Below are positions 32,784 through 41,038 of a stretch of 42,845 bases of DNA, piece after piece. The notes beneath the pieces were generated by a model. It was not told where the DNA came from. It saw nothing but the letters and a program-made list of their open reading frames with translations, and searched no databases. A program made the translations under genes and the position numbers. The stretch covers positions 1-42,845 of the forward strand of contig JAADGN010000019.1 in the NCBI GenBank assembly GCA_013152325.1, in the 5' to 3' direction. Every line of letters starts with the position of its first letter. Positions within the stretch are counted from its first letter, which is position 1. The stretch is from Chloroflexota bacterium (lineage in GTDB: Bacteria; Chloroflexota; Anaerolineae; Anaerolineales; Villigracilaceae).

Positions 32784-33279
32784 ATCTTGGCTGCTCGCAG
32801 ACGAGCTGCTGACATCTGAACAGCGACAGGCCCTCCAGGTCCACGTCCGCAAGTGCGCCGACTGCGCCGCGCTGATGGAAACCAACCTGGCCTTGCGTTC
32901 TGTTCGGGCGGCCGCGCCCGCTCCGGGGTTTGCCGACCGGTTCCGGGTCCGGTTGGAGGCGAGGCGGAAGGCCCAGCGTAAACGGCATCTGTTGGGAGGG
33001 CTGATCCTCGTCATCGGCGGGCTGAGCCTGTTGTCCTGGTTCGTGTGGCCGGTTGCCGCTCGTTCGCCGTCCGAGGTGATCGTCATCTGGGCCACCTCGC
33101 TGGTGTCCATTTTGACCTCGCTGCAAACGTTTGGCGAGATCGGCTCGGTGTTGCTGCGCGTGGCAACGGGTTTTATCCCCGCTTACGCGTGGGCGCTGGC
33201 CGGGACGCTGTTCAGCGGGTTGAGCCTGTTATGGGTCTTCTCCATCCGGAAATTTACTCGCACCCCGCAAGGGGTCTGA
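32764..33279 (+). CDS. Membrane anti-sigma factor with zinc-finger (zf-HC2) domain
   Basis: The start at 32764 (MNHQPFESWLLADE) is favoured over 32746, which only adds MWKGSL. The 171-aa protein begins with a zf-HC2 domain carrying the HxxxCxxC motif (HVRKCADC, residues about 29-36), as in ZAS anti-sigma factors. A transmembrane helix follows (HLLGGLILVIGGLSLLSWFVW), then two more hydrophobic segments. It overlaps the sigma gene by 20 nt. It should hold the ECF factor at the membrane until a signal arrives. The bactofilin-like gene follows after 19 nt. Confidence 0.88.
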   Translation: MNHQPFESWLLADELLTSEQRQALQVHVRKCADCAALMETNLALRSVRAAAPAPGFADRFRVRLEARRKAQRKRHLLGGLILVIGGLSLLSWFVWPVAARSPSEVIVIWATSLVSILTSLQTFGEIGSVLLRVATGFIPAYAWALAGTLFSGLSLLWVFSIRKFTRTPQGV

Positions 33280-33298
33280 GGGCATCAAGGAGTGTGTC

Positions 33299-34297
33299 AT
33301 GAAAGTTACAGGAAAACTTCTCTCCGGTTTCCTTGTGTTATTCCTCCTGCTCGTACCGGCGCAGTCTGCGGCGGCGAAGGGACTGTTTGACGGGCCGGTG
33401 ATATTCGGCGGTTCGTATGTTTTGCAAAGCGGCGAAACGCTGGATGGCGATGTTGTGATCTTTGGCGGCGTAGCGACCATCGAGGAAGGTGCGCGGGTCA
33501 ATGGTGATGTGGTTTTGATGGGGGGCAGCCTGCTCCTGGACGGTGAAGTCAATGGCAATGTAGTGGTGGTCGGCGGGGTGGTATCGCTGGGCGAGCACTC
33601 GCTTGTGCGCGGCGACTTGGCTACGATCGGAGCTTCGCTTCAACGGGCGGATGGCTCGCGTGTGGAAGGCAACATTATCTACAACGCGACCGGCTTCAGA
33701 TCGGACGAAAAGCCCTTTGTGCCGCCCGTTCCCGCAATCCCGCGCGTGGTCGTGAATGCCAATCCCATCTGGCCGATCTTGGGTGTGTTGGGACGCGCCC
33801 TGGTGCTGGGCCTGGTGGCGATGCTGGTGGTGATGTTCCTGCCTGAACCGACGCGGCGTGTGGCGCAGGCTGCCGTCGATCAACCGGTGGTGGCCGGGGG
33901 TCTCGGCCTGTTGACCATCGTTATCCTGCCGCTGGCAATCGTTGTCCTGGCGCTGACGATTATCCTGAGTCCGGTGGCGTTGATCACCGTCTTGGTGCTT
34001 GTTGTGGCGATCCTGTATGGCTGGATCGGGCTGGGGCTGGAGGTTGGGGAGCGCTTCACAAAGATGCTCGACCAGGAATGGCCGCTGCCGCTCACGGCCG
34101 GGTTTGGCACGCTGTTATTGACCCTGGTCTCTGACGGGATTGGCCTGATCCCTTGCATTGGCTGGCTGGCGCCTTTTATCATCGCGATGTTGGCGATAGG
34201 CGGCGTGATCATGACCCGTTTTGGGTCACAGGTCGTTTTGCCGCCCGCGATGGTCGTCCCCGCCCCTCCCGCGGGGCCGGACGCGGCGACCGAATAG
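33299..34297 (+). CDS. Bactofilin-like repeat protein with membrane-spanning C-terminal half
   Basis: The signal peptide covers residues 1-26 (LVLFLLLVPAQSAAA). Residues about 30-130 are a run of short beta repeats (SGETLDGDVVIFGGVATIEEGARVNGDVVLMGGSLLLDGEVNGNVVVVGGVVSLG) of the polymer-forming bactofilin type, here exported and not cytoplasmic. The C-terminal half has about four to five membrane segments (LGRALVLGLVAMLVVMFL; LGLLTIVILPLAIVVLALTIIL; LIPCIGWLAPFIIAMLAIGG) and a Pro-Ala tail. AAGGAG lies just before the ATG. It is the third gene of the sigma / anti-sigma unit and probably belongs to that envelope-stress response. A terminator follows at 34319. Confidence 0.82.
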   Translation: MKVTGKLLSGFLVLFLLLVPAQSAAAKGLFDGPVIFGGSYVLQSGETLDGDVVIFGGVATIEEGARVNGDVVLMGGSLLLDGEVNGNVVVVGGVVSLGEHSLVRGDLATIGASLQRADGSRVEGNIIYNATGFRSDEKPFVPPVPAIPRVVVNANPIWPILGVLGRALVLGLVAMLVVMFLPEPTRRVAQAAVDQPVVAGGLGLLTIVILPLAIVVLALTIILSPVALITVLVLVVAILYGWIGLGLEVGERFTKMLDQEWPLPLTAGFGTLLLTLVSDGIGLIPCIGWLAPFIIAMLAIGGVIMTRFGSQVVLPPAMVVPAPPAGPDAATE

Positions 34298-34318
34298 CAG
34301 GAACTGCTTCCAATAATG

Positions 34319-34355
34319 CATCCCCGTCTCTTCGCGAGGCGGGGATGTTTTGTTG
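34319..34355 (+). terminator. Intrinsic terminator after the bactofilin-like gene
   Basis: A 12-bp stem CATCCCCGTCTC / GAGGCGGGGATG (one G-U pair) with loop TTCGC is followed by TTTTGTT. It ends the sigma / anti-sigma transcript. The rest of the gap to 34452 holds nothing I recognise. Confidence 0.85.
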
Positions 34356-34452
34356 CCCAAGTTGATCCCGTTCGTGCTTTGGAAATCCGCCCAGTCAGCG
34401 TTCCATTTTCAGTCCGATTTTCAAACTGCCGGGCGGGTAGATGCAGCTCGGG

Positions 34453-35649
34453 TTACATAATGGGTTGGGCAGGGATGGCCTCGACAGGAGTCTCCTTGAG
34501 CGTGCCTGTGACAAGCGCTGCAGTCAGCGCGAGTCCGGCGGTCATCAGGAAGACGTGCGGAAAGCCCCAGACGTCGGCCAACAGGCCGCTGACGAGCATA
34601 CCCAGCGCGCCGGCCGCGAATTTGAAGCCGAGCACCAACCCGGAGGCCAAAGCCCGTCCGCCGCGGATGGTCTGCTGGGCGAGCACGACCAGGATGGGGT
34701 GCACGGATCCGTTCAGCGCGCCGGCCAGCGGCACGATGAGATACAGCCACGGAGACCAGCCCAACCGGGAGACAATGTAGAGCGGAATGCTGGCGAGGGC
34801 CAGGGCCGTCATCGCGACGCGCCGCTTGCCGAATTTGTCTGCCAGGGTGCCGCCGAGTACGTTGCCCAATGCCGCGCCGCCCATGTACAGACCGGTGATC
34901 ACCCCGTATATGGTGGCGGTTTGGCCGAGATCGCTTAAGTACTTGGGGATGAAGGTGTTCATCGTTTGCTGCACCCAGGCTTGCAGGGCGGTGGCCGATG
35001 CCAGGGCAATGAGAAAAGCTTTGCTGGCCGTCAGCCGGGACGGGGCGGTTTTCGCGGCTTTGGATTTGACGGTCTGCTTGACCTTCGTGACCAGGAAGCG
35101 CAGCCGGAAGGACGTGTTGATCCCGACGGGCAAGGCGGCCACGGACAACAGCAGCAGGCCGGGCATGCCGAAACGGTCGAGCAGGGGGCCGCCGAGCATT
35201 GGGCCGATGGCGTAGGCGGTTTGGCCAAACAGGAAAAAATATGATGCGGCGGTCGTCGCGTGTCCGGCGAAGAGCGTTTCTCCCAACCTTGCGGCTTCGG
35301 CCACGCCGGCGGGATGGAACGCCGCTGAACCCAGGCTGGCAAGGATGAGTGCTGCCAGGGCATAATAACCGGGCAAAACCAGCGCCAGGGAGAAGAGCGT
35401 GCCCATCCACAAAACGCCGCCCGTGGCTAGCCAGCGTGCGCCGTGATGGTCGCTCAGCCAGCCAAAAAGGGGCTGCGTGAGTGATGCAGTCCAGACATAG
35501 GCCAGGGTCACCGCGCCCAGCGCGGTGTTGCTCAGGCCAAGTTGGTCGCCAATGTACGTGAACAGAATGGAGCGTTGTGCGCCCAGGATATCTACGAGCA
35601 GGTGTCCGAGGGCAATCGACGAGAAGACGGAATCGAACAGAAGGGACAT
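34453..35649 (-). CDS. MFS transporter, fosmidomycin-resistance-like
   Basis: A 398-aa protein with about twelve hydrophobic segments. LGHLLVDILGAQRSILFTYIGDQLGLSNTALG and GSAAFHPAGVAEAARLG match the Fsr group of MFS exporters, where AxFHPxG is characteristic. A basic cytoplasmic loop (RFLVTKVKQTVKSKAAKTAPSRL) joins the two halves. The true substrate is unknown; export of a phosphonate-like or other toxic compound is family precedent only. It lies 44 nt after the nadD stop on the same strand and may be read from the nadD promoter. Confidence 0.85.
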   Translation of the reverse strand: MSLLFDSVFSSIALGHLLVDILGAQRSILFTYIGDQLGLSNTALGAVTLAYVWTASLTQPLFGWLSDHHGARWLATGGVLWMGTLFSLALVLPGYYALAALILASLGSAAFHPAGVAEAARLGETLFAGHATTAASYFFLFGQTAYAIGPMLGGPLLDRFGMPGLLLLSVAALPVGINTSFRLRFLVTKVKQTVKSKAAKTAPSRLTASKAFLIALASATALQAWVQQTMNTFIPKYLSDLGQTATIYGVITGLYMGGAALGNVLGGTLADKFGKRRVAMTALALASIPLYIVSRLGWSPWLYLIVPLAGALNGSVHPILVVLAQQTIRGGRALASGLVLGFKFAAGALGMLVSGLLADVWGFPHVFLMTAGLALTAALVTGTLKETPVEAIPAQPIM

Positions 35650-35664
35650 GGGTAGTTACCTGTC

Positions 35665-35688
35665 ATCAGCGAACAGCAATCAGCGAAC
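35665..35688. repeat. Direct repeat ATCAGCGAAC x2 upstream of the MFS gene
   Basis: ATCAGCGAAC occurs at 35665-35674 and 35679-35688, 14 nt apart, between nadD and the MFS start codon. The spacing could suit a dimeric regulator, but no such role is shown. Confidence 0.35.
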
Positions 35689-35693
35689 GGTAA

Positions 35694-36302
35694 TTACTGA
35701 CGGTAGATGCGGCTTTCCTGAATGTAAGCGTATACGTCTGGGGGAAGATAATAACGGATGGGCAGCCCTGCGGCGGCGCGGCGGCGGATCTCGCGGGACG
35801 AGATTTCCAGCAGGGGGGTGTCCACGAAGCGGATCTTTGACGTGATGCCGGGCAGCGCGGCCTCCAGCGCGGTCAGGTCGATGGAGTCGCCGGGGCGGCG
35901 CATCACGCCGATTTCGTGGCAGGCAGACACAATGTCCGCGGGGTGATGCCAGGTTGCCAGGTTGTGGAGCGAGTCCCCGCCCATCAGGTAGATGATCTCC
36001 GCTTTGGGATGCTCATCCCGGATCAATTGGACGGTGTCTACCGAATAGTGCGGGCCGCTGCGGTCGATCTCCACGCGCGAGAGTTCAAAGCAGGGATCGC
36101 CCTGGATGGCGAGACGGAGCATCTTCAGCCGGTGGGCCAGCGGGGTGATGAGGTAGTCGAGTTTATGCGGCGGGAGGGGAGTGAGCACCCACAGCAAGCG
36201 CGTCAGTTCGAGTTGCGCCTGGGCTTCGCTGGCCAGGATCAGGTGGCCGAGATGGGGCGGGTCGAATGTCCCTCCGAAGATGCCGATGCGTTCAGTTGAC
36301 AT
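35694..36302 (-). CDS. nadD: Nicotinate-nucleotide adenylyltransferase
   Basis: NadD joins AMP to nicotinate mononucleotide in NAD synthesis. The start at 36302 (MSTERIGIFGGTFDPPHLGHL) is the family start; the longer ORF to 36512 adds 70 unrelated residues. GGTFDPPHLGH is the nucleotidyltransferase motif, and ISSREIRRR near the C-terminus is the second nucleotide-binding motif. The 202-aa length is normal. In many bacteria nadD neighbours rsfS; here rsfS lies about 5 kb away with thpR. A -10 box 7 nt upstream suggests a leaderless message. Confidence 0.94.
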   Translation of the reverse strand: MSTERIGIFGGTFDPPHLGHLILASEAQAQLELTRLLWVLTPLPPHKLDYLITPLAHRLKMLRLAIQGDPCFELSRVEIDRSGPHYSVDTVQLIRDEHPKAEIIYLMGGDSLHNLATWHHPADIVSACHEIGVMRRPGDSIDLTALEAALPGITSKIRFVDTPLLEISSREIRRRAAAGLPIRYYLPPDVYAYIQESRIYRQ

Positions 36303-36309
36303 GGAGTGT

Positions 36310-36315
36310 AGTATA
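36310..36315 (-). promoter_or_regulatory. -10 box of nadD, probable leaderless start
   Basis: Minus-strand TATACT ends 7 nt before the nadD ATG. No convincing -35 box or Shine-Dalgarno is seen. Confidence 0.45.
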
Positions 36316-36468
36316 TCGCATTTGAGGGTAAATTGTTGCCTCCTGACAATTTTGTAACGCAAAATCTTTTCTGTCTTTGCAGGGAGAACTCTGTTCGACG
36401 ATCGCGTGGCGCACCCGCCGTGCTGCACGTTCGCGCTGACATGCGCCGTATTTTTGGTCGCCCCTGTA

Positions 36469-36497
36469 TTTTCAGCCGTAAAAATGTCGGTTACAAT
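36469..36497 (+). promoter_or_regulatory. Candidate promoter of the pyrimidine phosphorylase gene
   Basis: TTTTCA (36469-36474), 17-nt spacer, TACAAT (36492-36497), about 48 nt before the start codon. The -35 match is moderate. Confidence 0.5.
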
Positions 36498-36544
36498 TAT
36501 CGGCACAGCCACAATAACGTTTCAAATTTCTCAGAGAGAAGGCC

Positions 36545-37840
36545 ATGCGTACTGTAGACATCATTACGAAAAAACGCGACAAAGGCGAGCTAAGCCGTGC
36601 AGAGATCGAATTTTTTGTGCAGGGATTCGCCAATGGTGAGATTCCCGACTACCAGGCCTCGGCCTGGGCGATGGCGGTGCTGCTCAACGGCATGACGCCG
36701 CGCGAAACGACTGACCTGACGCTGGCCATGGCGCGTTCCGGCGAGACACTCGATCTCTCCGACGTAGTGGACATCGCTGTGGACAAGCACTCTTCCGGCG
36801 GGGTGGGCGACAAGACCACGCTGGTCGTCTTGCCGGCGGTGGCGGCTTGCGGATTGCCGGTGGGCAAGATGTCCGGCCGCGGGCTGGGCTTCAGCGGCGG
36901 AACGCTGGACAAGATGGAATCCATCCCCGGCTACCGCGTGGATTTGACCACCGAGGAGTTCAAACGGCAGTTGAGCGAGATCGGCATTGTCCTGACCGGT
37001 CAGAGCGCAGACCTGGCTCCCGCGGACGGCAAACTCTACGCCCTGCGGGATGTGACCGGCACCGTGCCGTCGATTCCGTTGATTGCCTCCTCGATCATGA
37101 GCAAGAAAATCGCAGCGGGCGCGCAGGCCATTGTGCTGGACGTGAAACTCGGCCTGGGCGCGTTCATGCAGACGCTCGACGATGCCCGCGAACTGGCCTC
37201 GCTGATGGTTTCGATCGGTGAACTGGCCGGACGTAAAGTTGTCGCGCTGCTCTCGGACATGAATCAGCCCCTCGGTCATGCCGTCGGCAACGCGCTCGAA
37301 GTGCGCGAGGCGATTGACACGCTGCGCGGCGGCGGGCCGGCGGATTTCCGTGAACACTGTCTGCACGTCAGCGCACATATGCTGGTGTTGGGCAAACGCG
37401 CCGCAGACCTGGACTCCGCTCGCCAGATGGCAGAAGCCGCGCTCGCGGATGGCCGCGCGCTGGCCAAGTTCCGTGACCTGGTCGCGGCGCAAGGCGGGGA
37501 TGCGACCTACGTGGACGACCCTGACAAATTCCCGCAGGCGAAACTGATAGAGACCGTGGCTGCCCCTCGAAGCGGCAGCCTGCAGCGGGTCCACGCGCGC
37601 ATCGTGGGGGAGGCGGCGGTCGTTTTGGGCGCGGGACGCGCCCGGAAGGGCGATCCGGTGGATCACGCGGTCGGATTCCTTATCCACCACAAAGTTGGCG
37701 ATCATATCGAAGCGGGCGAGCCGCTTTTCACCATCTATGCGGATGACGCCGAGCGTCTGGCGCAAGTACGTAAAGACGTTTTGGATGCCCATGTTTTCAG
37801 CGATGAAACGGTGGACCCATTGCCGCTGTTTTATGAGTAA
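36545..37840 (+). CDS. pdp: Pyrimidine-nucleoside phosphorylase (thymidine phosphorylase family)
   Basis: This enzyme splits thymidine or uridine with phosphate to give the base and (deoxy)ribose 1-phosphate. The glycosyltransferase-family-3 pattern is clear: VDIITKKRDKGELSRAEI at the start, the phosphate-binding VDKHSSGGVGDKTTLV (about 78-93), GRGLGFSGGTLDKMESIPGY (about 111-130) and SSIMSKKIAAGAQAIVLDVK. The C-terminal domain (about 335-425) is the pyrimidine-phosphorylase beta-strand domain. The 431-aa length is typical. GAGAAGG precedes the ATG. Distinguishing deoA from pdp is not possible by eye; pdp is chosen because of the length and the Firmicutes-like motifs. Confidence 0.92.
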   Translation: MRTVDIITKKRDKGELSRAEIEFFVQGFANGEIPDYQASAWAMAVLLNGMTPRETTDLTLAMARSGETLDLSDVVDIAVDKHSSGGVGDKTTLVVLPAVAACGLPVGKMSGRGLGFSGGTLDKMESIPGYRVDLTTEEFKRQLSEIGIVLTGQSADLAPADGKLYALRDVTGTVPSIPLIASSIMSKKIAAGAQAIVLDVKLGLGAFMQTLDDARELASLMVSIGELAGRKVVALLSDMNQPLGHAVGNALEVREAIDTLRGGGPADFREHCLHVSAHMLVLGKRAADLDSARQMAEAALADGRALAKFRDLVAAQGGDATYVDDPDKFPQAKLIETVAAPRSGSLQRVHARIVGEAAVVLGAGRARKGDPVDHAVGFLIHHKVGDHIEAGEPLFTIYADDAERLAQVRKDVLDAHVFSDETVDPLPLFYE

Positions 37841-37847
37841 AAAATGC

Positions 37848-37876
37848 TTGCGTAAATTGCTGGAATAGTGCATACT
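37848..37876 (+). promoter_or_regulatory. Promoter of the TPR protein gene
   Basis: TTGCGT (37848-37853), 17-nt spacer, CATACT (37871-37876), with GGAG before the ATG at 37897. Confidence 0.6.
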
Positions 37877-37896
37877 AGGGACAGGAGCGTGCGTCC

Positions 37897-40458
37897 ATGG
37901 CGAAAGTATCTCTGCGTATCTACAATCGAGAAATCGAAAGTATGGTTGAGCAAGGGCGTATCGAAGAGGCTGTTGCGCACTGCAACCATATTTTGAAAAT
38001 CTTTCCCAAGCATCTTGAAACATACCGGTTGTTGGGGAAGGCTTATCTGGAGGCCAAGCGCTATAACGATGCCGCCGACATTTTCCAGCGCGTGTTGATG
38101 GCCGTGCCGGATGATTTCGTTTCTCATGTGGGTATGAGCCTGATCCGTGACGAGAATGGCAGCCTGGACGAGGCCATCTGGCACATGGAACGCGCTTTCG
38201 AGGCGCAGCCTTCGAATGCGGCTGTGCAGGGCGAATTGCAGCGTTTGTATGGCCGCCGTGATGGCGTCCAGCCGCCCAAGATCCGCATGACGCGCGGCGC
38301 GCTGGCGCACATGTACGTTCAAGGCGAACTGTATCCGCAGGCCATTGGCGAGATTCAGGGCGTGCTGGCCGAAGACCCCGGACGTGTGGACATGCAGGTC
38401 TTGCTGGCGCAGGCGTATTTCCGCTCCGGGCAGAGGGTCGAGTCGTCGGAGATTTGCTCCACGCTGCTCAAAAAATACCCCTATTGCCTGGACGCCAACC
38501 GCATTCTGGTCGAGATACTTCCGGAGACCAGCCGCGCGGAAAGCACCCAGGTTTATCGTCACCGCGTCAACGCGCTTGATCCGTATGCAGCTTTCGCGAA
38601 AGATTCCATTTTCCTGTCCGCCGAAGTGCCGGATGCGGCTGTCAATTTGGAGCGTCTGGAATGGAAGCCCGGCCAGGATGTGGGACTGGGGACGGACTGG
38701 GGCAGTACGTTGGGCATCAAATTGGACAAGGAATCTGAACCGCAGCCGGACTGGTTGGTATCCGACGCATCGGAACCGGAACCCGAACCTGCTGCGCCGC
38801 AAGAAGCAATTCCCGCCGCCGAAGATATCCCGGAGTGGATGCGTGCTGCCGGTTGGAGCGAATCGGACGGCGCGGCGCAGGAAGGGCCGGTCGATTTTTC
38901 TGCGGACACTGAAGAAGCCGCTGAGGAGATTGCACGGGCCGACATCCCTGATTGGGTCAAGTCCATGGCTCCGACGGGCGCTGCGCTGGAGGCGGGATCT
39001 CCTGCCGACCCGGCAGGAACAGGAGAATCAATGCCAGATCAAACATCCCCTGCAGAAGAAACCCCCGACTGGCTGGACGATTTGCGGCAGGAGCAGGATG
39101 AGGGAGCAGAGCAGCCGCAGGAGACTCCGGTTCCGGAAAGTGCGCCGGATGAGGCCGCAGCTTCGATCGGTGACTTGGGCACGCAGCCGGAAGACCAGGA
39201 TGCGGCCATGAATTGGCTGGAGGGTCTGGCTGCCAAGCAGGGCGCAAAGGCCGAAGAATTGATCACGAAACCCGAAGACCGCACCGAGAGTGCGCCGGAG
39301 TGGGTGGAACAGGCCAAGGACGCCGCTTCTGGCGAAGCGCCTGCTCCATCAGATGAAACGCCGTCAGATGAAGCGCCGACCACTGCTGAACCGGCGCTCC
39401 CGGCGGAGTCCGTGATCGGTGACTTGGGCACGCAGCCGGAAGACCAGGATGCGGCCATGAATTGGCTGGAGAATTTGGCGGCCAAGCAGGGCGCCAAGGC
39501 CGAGGAATTGATCACGAAACCCGAAGATCGCACCGAAAGCGCGCCGGAATGGGTGCAGAAAGCCCAGACGATGGCTGATGACGCGCTTGCCCCTGCGGAA
39601 GAGCCGGTCGTGGCGGAAAGTGAAACCCCTGCATCTGCCCCTGCGGACGAGACGCCTGTAGCGGATGAAGACGGTTTGCAGGATTGGGGCGCAAGCGACG
39701 ACGTCGAAGCGCCCGTGCCGGATTCTGCTGTTCCCCAGCAATCCGAACCTGAAGCGGAACCCGCAGTCCCGGCTGCTGAAACCTCCCCTGAGGCCGAGGC
39801 GCAAACTGACGAGGAAAGCCTGGTTCCCAGTTGGCTTAAAGATTTGGAAGCGTCTTCGGATGAACCGGAGCAGGCCGCCCCGGTCGAAGAAACGCCGGCT
39901 CCTGTTGATGAGACGGGCGAACTCCCGACATGGCTGCATGACTTGGCGGCGCCTTCTGACGAGGTAAAACCGGGCTCGGTCGAAGACGAATTGCCTGCCT
40001 GGCTGCAAGAAGAAGAGACGATGCCGCCTGAACCCCAGCCGACGCAGCCGTCCGAGTGGCAGCCGCTGGACGAGGTCGAAAAGACAGAACCTACGGAACC
40101 CACCCCCGAGGAACAACCTGCGGCGGGAGCGGAGCCTGTCAGCGAGCCGCCAGCACCTCCCCGACCGACCAAAGTGAGATCGATGCGAATGGCTACGTCC
40201 GTGCTCAGGGATTTGACTCTTTCCGACGCGCAGACGGCTTTGCAAGAAGGAGATATCCCCGCGGCTTTGCAGGAATACGGCAAGCTGATCAAGAAAGCCC
40301 GTTTGCTGGAGGAAACGATCCACGATTTGCGCGAGGCGCTGTACCGGTACCCGGTGGACATATCCATTTGGCAGGCATTGGGCGACGCATATATGCGTGC
40401 CAACCGGCTGCAAGATGCGCTGGATGCCTATACCAAGGCGGAAGAATTACTGCGATAA
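37897..40458 (+). CDS. TPR protein with long acidic Trp-motif linker
   Basis: Residues about 1-245 are TPR-like helical repeats (VAHCNHILKIFPKHLETYRLLGKAYLEAKRYNDAADIFQRVL; YPQAIGEIQGVLAEDPGRVDMQVLLAQAYFRSG). Residues about 250-760 are acidic, Pro-rich and probably disordered. They contain about a dozen copies of a short motif like PxW(L/M/V): IPEWMRA, IPDWVKS, TPDWLDD, VPSWLKD, LPTWLHD, LPAWLQE. Two near-identical 47-residue blocks lie in the linker. Residues about 765-853 are again TPR-like. There is no signal peptide, so it is cytoplasmic. A scaffold with many docking motifs is the simplest reading; its partner is unknown. Confidence 0.8.
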   Translation: MAKVSLRIYNREIESMVEQGRIEEAVAHCNHILKIFPKHLETYRLLGKAYLEAKRYNDAADIFQRVLMAVPDDFVSHVGMSLIRDENGSLDEAIWHMERAFEAQPSNAAVQGELQRLYGRRDGVQPPKIRMTRGALAHMYVQGELYPQAIGEIQGVLAEDPGRVDMQVLLAQAYFRSGQRVESSEICSTLLKKYPYCLDANRILVEILPETSRAESTQVYRHRVNALDPYAAFAKDSIFLSAEVPDAAVNLERLEWKPGQDVGLGTDWGSTLGIKLDKESEPQPDWLVSDASEPEPEPAAPQEAIPAAEDIPEWMRAAGWSESDGAAQEGPVDFSADTEEAAEEIARADIPDWVKSMAPTGAALEAGSPADPAGTGESMPDQTSPAEETPDWLDDLRQEQDEGAEQPQETPVPESAPDEAAASIGDLGTQPEDQDAAMNWLEGLAAKQGAKAEELITKPEDRTESAPEWVEQAKDAASGEAPAPSDETPSDEAPTTAEPALPAESVIGDLGTQPEDQDAAMNWLENLAAKQGAKAEELITKPEDRTESAPEWVQKAQTMADDALAPAEEPVVAESETPASAPADETPVADEDGLQDWGASDDVEAPVPDSAVPQQSEPEAEPAVPAAETSPEAEAQTDEESLVPSWLKDLEASSDEPEQAAPVEETPAPVDETGELPTWLHDLAAPSDEVKPGSVEDELPAWLQEEETMPPEPQPTQPSEWQPLDEVEKTEPTEPTPEEQPAAGAEPVSEPPAPPRPTKVRSMRMATSVLRDLTLSDAQTALQEGDIPAALQEYGKLIKKARLLEETIHDLREALYRYPVDISIWQALGDAYMRANRLQDALDAYTKAEELLR
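39165..39306 (+). repeat. Internal 142-bp repeat, copy A
   Basis: It encodes IGDLGTQPEDQDAAMNWLEG through SAPEWV. By my count it differs from copy B at 10 of 142 positions, of which 8 are silent and 2 fall in one codon (Gly to Asn). Confidence 0.9.
39414..39555 (+). repeat. Internal 142-bp repeat, copy B
   Basis: This is the second copy, 249 nt downstream of copy A in the same frame. The proteins differ at one residue (WLEGL versus WLENL). Confidence 0.9.
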
Positions 40459-40464
40459 CAAAAA

Positions 40465-40493
40465 TCTTGCGAAGGTTCAAAACCTTCGCAAGA
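40465..40493. repeat. Short palindrome, TTGCGAAGG family (copy 2)
   Basis: TCTTGCGAAGGTT and AACCTTCGCAAGA form a perfect 13-bp stem with loop CAA, 7 nt past the TPR gene. It shares its core with 5160-5184. It has no T tract but could still slow transcription or protect the 3-prime end. Confidence 0.65.
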
Positions 40494-40517
40494 CTAATTT
40501 AACTTCTGGAGGAAAAC

Positions 40518-40967
40518 GTGGAACGTACGTTAGTGCTTGTGAAACCGGATGGCGTTCAGCGCGGTTTGGTCGGTGAGATTCTGTCCCGCCTGGAGCGCCG
40601 CGGGCTGCGGCTGGTAGCCGCCAAGTTTATGGCTGTCAGCCAGGAGTTGGCTGAAACCCATTATGCCATTCACAAGGGAAAACCTTTTTACGATGGTTTG
40701 ATCAATTATATTACCTCTGCGCCGGTCATGGCCATGGTCTGGGAGGGCCCGAACGCGATTGCGGCTGTCCGCCAGACGATGGGGGCTACGCGTCCGACCG
40801 AGGCCGCGCCTGGCTCGGTCCGTCATGATTTCGGCCTCGAGGTGGGCCGCAACCTGACCCACGCGTCTGATAGTGTGGAGAACGGTGAAAAAGAGATCGC
40901 GCTGTGGTTCAAGCCCGAAGAATTGGTGGCGTGGCGGCGCGACGTGGATCGTTGGATTTTCGAATAG
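40518..40967 (+). CDS. ndk: Nucleoside diphosphate kinase
   Basis: Ndk moves the gamma-phosphate between nucleotides through a phosphohistidine. The start is GTG at 40518 with GGAGG upstream. TLVLVKPDGVQRGLVGEI is the N-terminal signature, and the active-site His 115 sits in RNLTHASDS (usual form RNxxHxSDS). VRHDFGLEVG replaces the common RGDFG. The 149-aa length is normal. It stands alone between the palindrome and a strong bidirectional terminator. Confidence 0.96.
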   Translation: MERTLVLVKPDGVQRGLVGEILSRLERRGLRLVAAKFMAVSQELAETHYAIHKGKPFYDGLINYITSAPVMAMVWEGPNAIAAVRQTMGATRPTEAAPGSVRHDFGLEVGRNLTHASDSVENGEKEIALWFKPEELVAWRRDVDRWIFE

Positions 40968-40983
40968 TTCGAAAGAAAGCAAG

Positions 40984-41022
40984 CAACAAAAAACGGCGTG
41001 TCGCACACGCCGTTTTTTGTTG
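40984..41022. terminator. Bidirectional terminator between ndk and rsfS
   Basis: A perfect 18-bp stem has arms beginning CAACAAAAAACGG and ending CCGTTTTTTGTTG, with a 3-nt loop (CGC). The T run on one strand and A run on the other serve both convergent genes. Confidence 0.92.
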
Positions 41023-41038
41023 TCGCTGAATTTTTGCG

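Noticed and set aside
39039-40403. 454-aa Ser-rich minus-strand ORF
   Set aside because: It is low-complexity antisense of the acidic linker in the TPR protein.
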